Source: an uncultured Roseburia sp.
GTDB lineage: Bacteria > Bacillota > Clostridia > Lachnospirales > Lachnospiraceae
Direction: 5' to 3'
Assembly: GCA_947057405.1 (NCBI GenBank)
Contig: CAMSEJ010000135.1
Coordinates: forward strand, 1-7,106
Length of the DNA stretch: 7,106 bases
Numbering within the stretch: the stretch's first letter is position 1; each line of letters opens with the position of its first letter. The position numbers and the translations under genes are program-made. A model generated the notes under the pieces. It was not told where the DNA came from. It did no database searches and saw only the letters and a list, made by a program, of their open reading frames with translations. Below are positions 1 through 6,665 of this stretch, in pieces.

Positions 1-598
1 GCTGTTTTGCATGATACTGATACTCCGAAAATCCCCTGCCCAGCCGATACGCTGCCAGGGAATAATTAAACATTGCCAGGCTTTCGTGATACAGCTTTTC
101 GGGACGGGGATACTCCCGCTCCGCGAGGGAGGGCACAAACTCCTTTTCCAGCCCCAAAATCCAGTTTAAAAAGGGATCGTACAGATAATAAACGGAAGGA
201 ATATAGGGAAACTGCAAAATTTCCTGCCCCTGTCCGGACCGATAATGCAGTATGATTTTTGCGTTCAGCAGCTCCCGTTCCGTCAGCGCCTTGATTACCT
301 GCTGTTTTTGCAGCTCCACTACCTGCAGTGCCTCTGCCCCGTCCAGGGACTTTTGCATACCATTGGGATGTTCCCTCATGTAAATGATTTTCCCGTTTCC
401 ATATCCGAATAAATAATCGAATGACTCGGCATTTGTCCGCCGTTTCGGTGCATACACGAAATCATAATCCAAAAAGCTGCCGCCGGCCCATTTTATCACA
501 TGCGCTGCATACTGCGGCGGCAGCTCTTCCATACTCCAAATCCGCACCGGCCACTCACTCATTGTGGGGCGGCTGTCAATTCTTTCTTTGTTTAGCAT
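1..598 (-). CDS. Hypothetical protein, partial (N-terminal 199 codons, runs off left edge)
   Basis: An uninterrupted reading frame starts at the ATG at 598 and stays open to base 1, so the 3' end lies outside the window. The start is set by a strong AAGGAGG site (604-610) five nt upstream, with a good promoter behind it. I do not recognise the family. There is no signal peptide or clear membrane segment, so it is probably cytoplasmic. Visible features are an early Trp/Met-rich stretch (residues 13-23), a beta-rich part around FGYGNGKIIYMREHPNG (64-80), a charged helix (88-112), a strand-turn-strand pair (113-133) and an aromatic stretch with YYLYDPFLNWILGL (137-150), then an Arg/Glu/Tyr-rich helical part. 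The strand-helix alternation might fit a PH-like or other small alpha/beta fold, but this is only a guess. It is transcribed divergently from the GH20 gene. M13 is a possible but unnecessary alternative start. Confidence 0.85.
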   Translation of the reverse strand, partial: MLNKERIDSRPTMSEWPVRIWSMEELPPQYAAHVIKWAGGSFLDYDFVYAPKRRTNAESFDYLFGYGNGKIIYMREHPNGMQKSLDGAEALQVVELQKQQVIKALTERELLNAKIILHYRSGQGQEILQFPYIPSVYYLYDPFLNWILGLEKEFVPSLAEREYPRPEKLYHESLAMFNYSLAAYRLGRGFSEYQYHAKQ

Positions 599-651
599 AA
601 GCTCCTCCTTTCTGTCGGTTCTAATACTCCATCCGGCAGCTCTTTTCTCAT

Positions 652-680
652 ATTATATCCTATTTTGCCCGATTTCACAA
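652..680 (-). promoter_or_regulatory. Sigma-A promoter for the leftward hypothetical gene
   Basis: Read on the minus strand, TTGTGA (675-680) is followed by exactly 17 nt and then a perfect TATAAT (652-657). The predicted transcription start is near 645, giving an untranslated leader of about 45 nt that carries the AAGGAGG site. It is back to back with the plus-strand promoter at 724-752. The call rests on the consensus match and spacing. Confidence 0.72.
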
Positions 681-684
681 TCTA

Positions 685-718
685 TTCTTCACATTCTTCC
701 TTTGCAGAAAAGTCAGAA
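685..718. promoter_or_regulatory. Candidate operator: imperfect dyad between divergent promoters
   Basis: Two TTCT half-sites (685-688 and 694-697) are mirrored by two AGAA half-sites (706-709 and 715-718). All four are in register around a centre at 701.5. The two -35 boxes lie at 675-680 and 724-729, so their midpoint is 702 and the dyad is almost exactly centred between them. The same bases also form direct repeats with a 9-nt step: ATTCTTC at 684 and 693, CAGAAA at 705 and 714. This is what a shared regulator site would look like, but the half-sites are short and the tract is Pyr/Pur-biased, so chance is possible. Confidence 0.3.
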
Positions 719-723
719 ACAGC

Positions 724-752
724 TATACAAATTCCTCCGTGAAAGCTATAAT
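724..752 (+). promoter_or_regulatory. Sigma-A promoter for the GH20 gene
   Basis: TATACA (724-729, four of six consensus bases) is separated by 17 nt from a perfect TATAAT (747-752). Transcription would start near 759, leaving a leader of about 35 nt before the ATG at 794. The weaker -35 box suggests a promoter that may depend on an activator or be modest in strength. That last point is inference. Confidence 0.65.
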
Positions 753-780
753 GGAATTATCAGGAATGAACTGGATTGAA

Positions 781-787
781 GGGAGGA
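781..787 (+). promoter_or_regulatory. Ribosome binding site that decides the GH20 start
   Basis: GGGAGGA sits six nt ahead of the ATG at 794. An in-frame TTG at 776 would extend the protein by six residues (MKGGSF), but those codons are the Shine-Dalgarno sequence itself and no other site precedes the TTG. The ATG also gives a normal signal-peptide start, MKLKN. Confidence 0.85.
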
Positions 788-793
788 TCTTTT

Positions 794-3700
794 ATGAAAC
801 TAAAAAATTGTATCACGGCAGGCATGCTGGCAGCCGCTCTTTTATGCGAAAGCCTGTTTTGCCCGGGAATGGAGGGGCTTTTGCAGGCAAAGGCAGCGCA
901 GAATGTCGCCCTGCGCAAACCGGTCGAGGTATCGGCGCTTGAAGCGGACGGCCAGTGGACCGGCGACAAAGCAGTGGACGGCGACAGCACCTCAGCAGAC
1001 AGCAGGTGGTCCGGCGGCAATATGAAAGTCACGCAGGACGCTGCGCCCCAATGGCTGGTCATTGACCTGAAAGCCCAGAAGACACGCGTGGATTCCATTA
1101 AAATTTCGTTTTACCTAAAGGTCTGGAGCACGGAATATACCATCCAGACAAGGGCAGACGAACAGGAAGACTGGCAGGATTTACATACCGTCACAAATGA
1201 AGCGGCAGATACCAGAGACCGTGTGGATGAAATTGCGGGAACGGACGTGCCGGAATTAAAAAGATATGTCCGCTTTTATTTTAACACACTGAACTCTTTT
1301 GCAGGCGGAAATGCCATTTCCGTGCGTGAAATTGAAATTATGGGAACACAGGAAGGGGAAGACACCGGCATATCAAGTGCGCAGGACGCATTAGACCGGA
1401 TTTCTTCGCTTGCGGTAGAAGAAGGCGATACCGCGCTTTCCATTCCGCAGGCAGACGGATATGAGATCAGCGTTTACGGAAGTGAAGTAGACCGTCTGAT
1501 CGCAGACGACGGCACGGTTTGCCCGTACCGGATTGGAGATCGCAGCTTTAATCTGATTTTAAAAGCCGACAGCAAAACGAATGCCTCCGATACGGCAAAG
1601 AAAAGCGTCCCGGTAACGGTTTCGGACAACACAAAGGCTTACCCGAAGCTGTTTCCACATGCAGCAAATCCCAATCCGATGCCAGACGTACTCCCGACCA
1701 TCCAGGAATGGTACGGATACGAAGGGAACTTTACACTGAACCGGGATTCCGCCATTGTCGTTAACGATGCGGCCAATGTGGGACTCTTATCGGTCGCTAA
1801 AGAATGCCAGGCGGATTTGGAGGAAATCTGCGGATTTCGGCCCGCCGTCCGTCAGGGTAAAGATGCCGGCGCCAACGATATTTATCTGGAATCTCTGACA
1901 GACGACGTATACGGGACCGGACCGGAAGGTTATTTTATGGTAACAGGAGAGGACGGGCTCCGGATTTATTCGGCTTCACGGACCGGCGCGCTTTACGGAA
2001 CGGTTACGGCGGAGCAGATTCTCTATCAGGATCCGGCGCATGCAAACGTGCCGAAGGGCGTTATCCGGGATTATCCGCTGTACGCGGTGCGCGGCCTTAC
2101 CTTCGACGTGGCGCGTATTCCGACCCGCTTCCGGTTTTTGGAGGACTATTCCAAAATACTTAAGTGGTACAAGATCAATGAAATGCAGCTCCACTTAAAC
2201 GACAACCAGTGGTCTGAACCGGCATTTTCAGCGGATTATGAAAAATGGAAGGAAGTAGAGGCATCCCACCGCCTGCAGTCCGACCTGTTCCCGTCGCTTG
2301 CAACGATGGATTCCAAATTTATGACCGCAAAGGACTATGAAGGGCGCTATGATTACTATTACAGTACGCATACCGGTACGGGCGGCGAGCTGTACTACAC
2401 CAAAGAGCAGTACCGCAGCTTACAGCAGGATGCCGCAGACCGGGGCATTGAGCTTTTGATGGAACTTGATACGCCGGGGCATTCCACGCCGTATACCAAG
2501 TACGTCTATGAAAACCAGGAAGAGGTTATCCGTGCGCTTGCCGATCACAACTACCTTGAAGAATCCGATTATTTTAACGCGGACGGCAGCTTAAAAGACG
2601 ATGCATCGTTTTATATTCATAACCCGAATTATTTTGAGCTGCTCTCCATTGACGAACAGAGCGGCAACGCAGCGGAACGCCAGAACGCCGATAACGCGCG
2701 GATTTTTATGACGGCTTTATTTGACGAATACTTAGGCGGCAGCGATCCGCTGGTTCTGGCAAAAACAGTGAATGCCGGCGTGGACGAATACTGGGATCAC
2801 AGCAAGGGCGACGCATTCCGGCGCTATATGAATTTTATGCAGGAGCTTTTGGGCGAAAAATACGGCAAGGAAGTGCGCATGTGGGGCTCTTTGAATAATT
2901 TCCCGGGCACCACACCGGTAAATAAGGATATTATCATTGAGGTCTGGAATACGGGCGAGGAATCCCCGTTAGCCAGGATTGCGGAAGGCTTCCGCGTCAT
3001 CAATATTCCGCAGCCATACATGTATACGACGCCGGGACGCTACCATAAAGATATGGTAAACGAAGCCTATGTTTACTACAACTGGGATCCGGTGATCTTT
3101 AACGGCAATATCCGTACCGAAAAGGGCGAGCCGCTGCTTCTCGGCGCCAAAGCGGTCCTCTGGGGCGATGAAAATCGGGAAGGGATTACGGAGGCGGACT
3201 TAAACGAACGTTATGTACGCCTTGCCGCAATGCTCAGCGAAAAAACATGGGGCGGCACAAAAGAAGAGGATACCTTTTTAGAATACGAACAGACCTTTGA
3301 CCGTTTGCGGGAAGGCCCCGGCACGCATATTGCCAACCGGATTAACACCCGCTCAAACGTTGTACTGGATTATGATTTTACCAACCTCTCTGCCGACGGC
3401 GGCACCATTTACGATGCCAGCGGAAACGGTTACCATGGCAAGGTAACAGGCGGCAGTGCGGCTTCCATAGACGGCAGCGCCATGCTGCGGTTTGACGGGC
3501 AGACACTCATCGAAACACCGCTTGAGAGCCTGGGTTACCCGTATACCATGAGCTTTGACATTTATCTGGAGGATCCGGCGGCAAATACCAAAGAATCCTC
3601 CCTGTTCTGCGGATATGACGGCAGACTGCAGGCCGCAGGATTTGAGGGTGAACTGAGTTTAAACCGCGACTATTTTACACAGTCGTTCGGATATACCGCC

Positions 3701-5425
3701 GAAGCAGGCGAGAAACACCGCATTACAATTGTCGGCACCTACCAGGCAACCAAGCTGTATGTGGACGGGCAGTTCCGAAAAATCCTGTACGCGGCGGCAA
3801 GCGACCCGGATCACGGGGGCAGAATCGACGCCAGCACCTGGGCCGATCAGGACAACAATTTCCGCACCACATTTGTATTCCCGTTAAACGAAATCGGAAA
3901 AGAATTCCACGGGTACCTCGGAAATATCCGCGCCTACAACAAAGCGCTTTCCGTGGAAGAGCTGACAGCCGAAGGCACAGCAGGCGCCCATGAAGTGGAT
4001 GTGGCAAGAAACCGCGGCGCATATGCCGACAACCGGAATCCTTCCCATCTGGGAGACACCATGCGGCTGTATCCGGCCTGGAAAGCAACCGACGGGGACG
4101 GACATGTAACGGGAGCGGAAGGCGCATCGGTTTCCAACGAATCCCGCTGGAATTCCTCCGACAGCAATTCGGATTTTCTGATGGTGGATCTGGGACAGAC
4201 GCGTACCGTTTCAAAGGTAGTCATTGACTGGGAATCGAACCGCTACGCGGATTCCTACAATATAGAAGTATCTGCAGACGGCACGGAATGGAACTCTGTC
4301 GCATCCGTAACGGACAATACGTCAAACCGGACCGAAGACGCCTTTTCACCTGTAGAAGCACGTTACGTCAAAATGCAGGGGGTAAAACGCAAAGCCGGGG
4401 CAAACGATTACTGCATCTATGAAATGAAGGTTTACGAAACCGTAGAAAAAGACGCGCTTCAATACGCCTGCAAAGATGCCGAATCCTTCCTGAACAAAGA
4501 ACGCATCGGCTGGAATACCACGGGCGCAGGCAGCCGCTTACAGGAAACGGCAGTATATACAAACGCAGTTTTAAATGACATAATGGCAGGGCAGGCGGAA
4601 ACAGACGCAGCCGTTTCGGCTTTAAAAGACGCCCGCGCCGCCTATGCGGCAGAAATTACGGACGCCGCCCTGGCAAAAGCAGCCCCTCTTCTGGCAGCAA
4701 AGGACAGCTATGAGCCCGAAAGCTGGGCAAAATTTGAAACGGCCTACCAGGCGTTAAAAAATGCCGGCGCCGCTTCCCAGACCGAACGGCTTACGCTTGC
4801 AAGAAGTCTGGAAGCCGCCATCATCGGGCTGAAGAAAAAGCCTGCCCAGCCGGATCCCAATCCGGTTATACAGCCGATCCCGCTTACGGCTCCTGCCGTC
4901 ACTTCGGTAAAAAGCCAGGCCACGAAGGTAAAGGTCACCTGGAACGCATCCGAGCACGCGGCTTCCTACCAGCTTTACCGGAAAGTGGGCAGCAAAGTAA
5001 CAAAGGTAGGCGCTGCGGTTTCCGGAACAACGGCTTATGACGAAAAGCCGGTAAAAGGAACCCTGCAGTATTTTGTCATTGCACTGTCCGGCGGCAGCCA
5101 AAACTTTACCGACAGCGCCGCAGGCACTGCCAAATCCATTAAGCTGCCGGGCATGGCATCCGGCGTAACGGCAGCGCAGGTAAAAGGAAAAAAAGCGGTT
5201 AAAATCACCTGGAAAAAAGTAAACGGCGCGTCGTCTTACCAGATTTACCGCGCGCAGGGCAAAAACGGGGCATTTAAAAAAATTGCATCCGTGAAGAAAA
5301 AGACCGTATACCAGGACAGGAAAAATCTGAAAAAAGGAAAGACCTATTATTATAAAATCGTAACGGTTTCCGGCAAAAAATACAGCCCGATGAAAGCGGC
5401 AAAGAAAGGGGTCAAAGTCAAATAG
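794..5425 (+). CDS. Secreted multidomain GH20 glycosidase (beta-N-acetylhexosaminidase / lacto-N-biosidase type)
   Basis: This 1543-residue protein should release terminal GlcNAc/GalNAc, or the disaccharide lacto-N-biose, from extracellular glycans by the GH20 substrate-assisted mechanism. Order of parts: Sec signal peptide (1-34, likely cut AKA|AQN); CBM32/F5-8C-like module (36-185); an Ig-like or linker region (186-290); GH20b domain (about 296-428); GH20 barrel (about 429-830); LamG-like sandwich (856-1057); second CBM32-like module (1067-1215); FIVAR-like helices (1220-1349, with SYEPESW at 1305-1311); a Pro-rich linker (1350-1367); two fibronectin III modules (about 1366-1449 and 1452-1543). 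Barrel motifs are RGLTFDVAR (433-441), HLNDNQW (467-473), ELDTPGH (557-563), the catalytic pair D664-E665 in NAGVDEYW, Trp697, Trp718, Tyr742/744 and WGDE (790-793). There is no LPxTG, lipobox or C-terminal membrane helix, so it is either released or held non-covalently by its very basic tail. The GH20 assignment is firm. The exact substrate is not settled by sequence. Confidence 0.95.
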   Translation: MKLKNCITAGMLAAALLCESLFCPGMEGLLQAKAAQNVALRKPVEVSALEADGQWTGDKAVDGDSTSADSRWSGGNMKVTQDAAPQWLVIDLKAQKTRVDSIKISFYLKVWSTEYTIQTRADEQEDWQDLHTVTNEAADTRDRVDEIAGTDVPELKRYVRFYFNTLNSFAGGNAISVREIEIMGTQEGEDTGISSAQDALDRISSLAVEEGDTALSIPQADGYEISVYGSEVDRLIADDGTVCPYRIGDRSFNLILKADSKTNASDTAKKSVPVTVSDNTKAYPKLFPHAANPNPMPDVLPTIQEWYGYEGNFTLNRDSAIVVNDAANVGLLSVAKECQADLEEICGFRPAVRQGKDAGANDIYLESLTDDVYGTGPEGYFMVTGEDGLRIYSASRTGALYGTVTAEQILYQDPAHANVPKGVIRDYPLYAVRGLTFDVARIPTRFRFLEDYSKILKWYKINEMQLHLNDNQWSEPAFSADYEKWKEVEASHRLQSDLFPSLATMDSKFMTAKDYEGRYDYYYSTHTGTGGELYYTKEQYRSLQQDAADRGIELLMELDTPGHSTPYTKYVYENQEEVIRALADHNYLEESDYFNADGSLKDDASFYIHNPNYFELLSIDEQSGNAAERQNADNARIFMTALFDEYLGGSDPLVLAKTVNAGVDEYWDHSKGDAFRRYMNFMQELLGEKYGKEVRMWGSLNNFPGTTPVNKDIIIEVWNTGEESPLARIAEGFRVINIPQPYMYTTPGRYHKDMVNEAYVYYNWDPVIFNGNIRTEKGEPLLLGAKAVLWGDENREGITEADLNERYVRLAAMLSEKTWGGTKEEDTFLEYEQTFDRLREGPGTHIANRINTRSNVVLDYDFTNLSADGGTIYDASGNGYHGKVTGGSAASIDGSAMLRFDGQTLIETPLESLGYPYTMSFDIYLEDPAANTKESSLFCGYDGRLQAAGFEGELSLNRDYFTQSFGYTAEAGEKHRITIVGTYQATKLYVDGQFRKILYAAASDPDHGGRIDASTWADQDNNFRTTFVFPLNEIGKEFHGYLGNIRAYNKALSVEELTAEGTAGAHEVDVARNRGAYADNRNPSHLGDTMRLYPAWKATDGDGHVTGAEGASVSNESRWNSSDSNSDFLMVDLGQTRTVSKVVIDWESNRYADSYNIEVSADGTEWNSVASVTDNTSNRTEDAFSPVEARYVKMQGVKRKAGANDYCIYEMKVYETVEKDALQYACKDAESFLNKERIGWNTTGAGSRLQETAVYTNAVLNDIMAGQAETDAAVSALKDARAAYAAEITDAALAKAAPLLAAKDSYEPESWAKFETAYQALKNAGAASQTERLTLARSLEAAIIGLKKKPAQPDPNPVIQPIPLTAPAVTSVKSQATKVKVTWNASEHAASYQLYRKVGSKVTKVGAAVSGTTAYDEKPVKGTLQYFVIALSGGSQNFTDSAAGTAKSIKLPGMASGVTAAQVKGKKAVKITWKKVNGASSYQIYRAQGKNGAFKKIASVKKKTVYQDRKNLKKGKTYYYKIVTVSGKKYSPMKAAKKGVKVK

Positions 5426-5430
5426 GTTAC

Positions 5431-5456
5431 AGTTGCAACTTTACATTGAAAAAGTT
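5431..5456. promoter_or_regulatory. Palindrome and inverted repeat overlapping a promoter
   Basis: AGTTGCAACT (5431-5440) is a perfect 10-bp palindrome covering the whole -35 box of the promoter at 5433-5461. AACTTT (5437-5442) is repeated inverted as AAAGTT (5451-5456) across an 8-nt gap inside the promoter spacer. ATAGGTT (5422-5428) and AACCTAT (5463-5469) flank the whole. A repressor site is plausible. A terminator is not, since no stable stem followed by a T-run is formed. Confidence 0.3.
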
Positions 5457-5461
5457 ATAAT
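5433..5461 (+). promoter_or_regulatory. Sigma-A promoter for the DUF5050-like gene
   Basis: TTGCAA (5433-5438) lies 17 nt ahead of a perfect TATAAT (5456-5461). Transcription would start near 5468, about 33 nt before the ATG. The promoter begins only 8 nt after the GH20 stop codon, so the downstream gene can be expressed independently even though read-through from the GH20 gene is also possible. Confidence 0.65.
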
Positions 5462-5500
5462 GAACCTATCAGAAAATGACAAAACAGGAGGCACTCATCC

Positions 5501-6505
5501 ATGAAAAAAGTACTACGTATCCTAATCCCTCTGATTATCGTTGCCGCGATTGGCGGCGGCGTGGTATATTACAACTATGCCAACCGCACGCGCTGGAATG
5601 ATTCCTATGTCAACGGCAATACGGCAGGCAACCTTTATAACAACGGACTGTTCTGCGAATACAACGGCACCATTTATTTCAGTAATCCGAACGATAACCA
5701 TTACCTGTATTCTATGAACACCGGAGGCGGAGATGTCAAAAAGCTGTATGACGACATCGCGTCGTTTATCAATGCGGATGAGCACTATGTATATTATGTC
5801 CGCAACAACGTCGGCGCGGATACCAAGTTCTCTTTCCTGCATGTAAATACCAACAGCCTGTGCCGTTATGATTTAAGGACCGGAAAAGTAATGGTGCTGG
5901 ACACGGAGCCGTGCATCTATGCCTCTCTGATCGGGAATTACATTTATTATATCCGTTACAGCACGGAAACCGCTTCCAACCTGTACCGGGTAAAAATAGA
6001 CGGAACCGAGCAGGAGCAGGTGGACACGAATCCCTATTTCACCTGTTCCGCAAACGGGCAGTACCTGTATTACAACGGCATAGAAAGCGATCACAATATT
6101 TACCAGTATGACACGACAACCGCGATTTCACAGGCCATCGTCCTGGGAAATTTCTGGATGCCTGCCGCAGACAACGAAAACATCTATTACCTCGACTGCG
6201 AGCGGAATTACTCCTTGGTTAAGCTGGCGCGTTCCCAGGCCCCGACGGAGCTGGTCAGTGACCGCATCGAATATTACAATGTGTACGGGGACACGGTTTA
6301 TTTCCAGCGGAACAACCTGCAGGAGGATGCCGCACTCTGCAGCATCAAGACAGACGGAAGCGATTATCGTGTGATTCGGGAAGGAAACTTTACGAATCTC
6401 AACATCGCTTCACAATACCTTTATTTTAGTGAGGTGGGGAACGAGGACGTGATTTATCAGATGCCTTTGAACGGAAGCGGAACTATTTCTATTTTTTCTC
6501 CGTAA
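5501..6505 (+). CDS. Membrane-anchored DUF5050-like beta-propeller protein
   Basis: This 334-residue protein starts at an ATG nine nt after AGGAGG (5486-5491). Residues 4-24 form one hydrophobic segment after two lysines, most likely an uncleaved N-terminal anchor or signal anchor with the rest outside the membrane. From residue 57 a pattern of about 40 residues recurs seven times: an aromatic strand core (TIYF 57, YVYY 96, YIYY 147, YLYY 188, NIYY 227, TVYF 265, YLYF 306), followed by a polar loop and a strand such as NLYRVKIDG. That suits a seven-bladed propeller. The Tyr/Asn-rich style matches the DUF5050 proteins common in clostridial genomes, whose function is unknown. I see no catalytic motif, so it may bind a ligand or a partner protein. 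It follows the GH20 gene by 75 nt with no terminator between, has its own promoter, and is followed by a strong terminator. The family name is recalled from pattern, not searched. Confidence 0.88.
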   Translation: MKKVLRILIPLIIVAAIGGGVVYYNYANRTRWNDSYVNGNTAGNLYNNGLFCEYNGTIYFSNPNDNHYLYSMNTGGGDVKKLYDDIASFINADEHYVYYVRNNVGADTKFSFLHVNTNSLCRYDLRTGKVMVLDTEPCIYASLIGNYIYYIRYSTETASNLYRVKIDGTEQEQVDTNPYFTCSANGQYLYYNGIESDHNIYQYDTTTAISQAIVLGNFWMPAADNENIYYLDCERNYSLVKLARSQAPTELVSDRIEYYNVYGDTVYFQRNNLQEDAALCSIKTDGSDYRVIREGNFTNLNIASQYLYFSEVGNEDVIYQMPLNGSGTISIFSP

Positions 6506-6554
6506 AAAACGCGGCCGGCTGAATCCGGCGCAGAAAACACAGACAGTTCAGAAC

Positions 6555-6587
6555 GGGGGCGGCTTATTTTAAGCCGCTCCCTTTTTT
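6555..6587 (+). terminator. Rho-independent terminator after the DUF5050-like gene
   Basis: A 12-bp stem pairs GGGGGCGGCTTA (6555-6566) with TAAGCCGCTCCC (6570-6581), with one G-U pair and a TTT loop, followed directly by six T residues (6582-6587). It lies 49 nt after the stop codon at 6505. On the minus strand no T-run follows the hairpin, so it works for rightward transcription and not obviously for the convergent phosphatase gene. Confidence 0.92.
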
Positions 6588-6665
6588 GTATCAAAACTGC
6601 CTGTTTCCCGGCACTCCATTCCTTTTTCTGTGATGCTGTTTGCAGCAAAAGAGTGTGGATGGAGG

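Noticed and set aside
73..255. 60-codon plus-strand frame at the left edge
   Set aside because: It lies opposite the well-supported leftward gene, has no ribosome binding site, and gives a low-complexity Pro/Arg/Lys-rich translation.
564..779. 71-codon plus-strand frame across the divergent promoter region
   Set aside because: It overlaps the start of the leftward gene and both promoters, has no ribosome binding site, and its hydrophobic translation is explained by a T-rich control region.
776..793. TTG start six codons upstream for the GH20 gene
   Set aside because: These codons contain the GGGAGGA ribosome binding site for the ATG at 794, and no Shine-Dalgarno sequence precedes the TTG.
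794..900. Lipoprotein signal (LLC at residues 16-18, FC at 22-23)
   Set aside because: The residue before each Cys is Leu or Phe, not Gly/Ala/Ser, and a normal signal peptidase I site (AKA|AQN) follows.
3723..4224. Minus-strand frames of 163, 96 and 73 codons inside the GH20 gene
   Set aside because: They are mirror frames of conserved LamG and CBM32 coding sequence, with Arg/Pro/Cys-rich translations and no initiation signals.
5141..5425. Sortase anchor at the GH20 C-terminus
   Set aside because: There is no LPxTG-like motif and no hydrophobic segment. The protein ends in a Lys-rich fibronectin III module.
5911..6374. Plus-strand frames of 66 and 88 codons within the DUF5050-like gene
   Set aside because: They are out-of-frame shadows of the propeller coding sequence, with no ribosome binding sites.
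6514..6529. GCCGG/CCGGC hairpin after the DUF5050-like stop codon as a terminator
   Set aside because: The stem is only 5 bp and no T-run follows. The true terminator is the 12-bp hairpin at 6555-6587.
6588..6665. Weak hairpins as a terminator for the phosphatase gene (minus strand)
   Set aside because: TGCTG/CAGCA and TGCC/GGCA are 4-5 bp stems without a proper T-tract. Neither is convincing.
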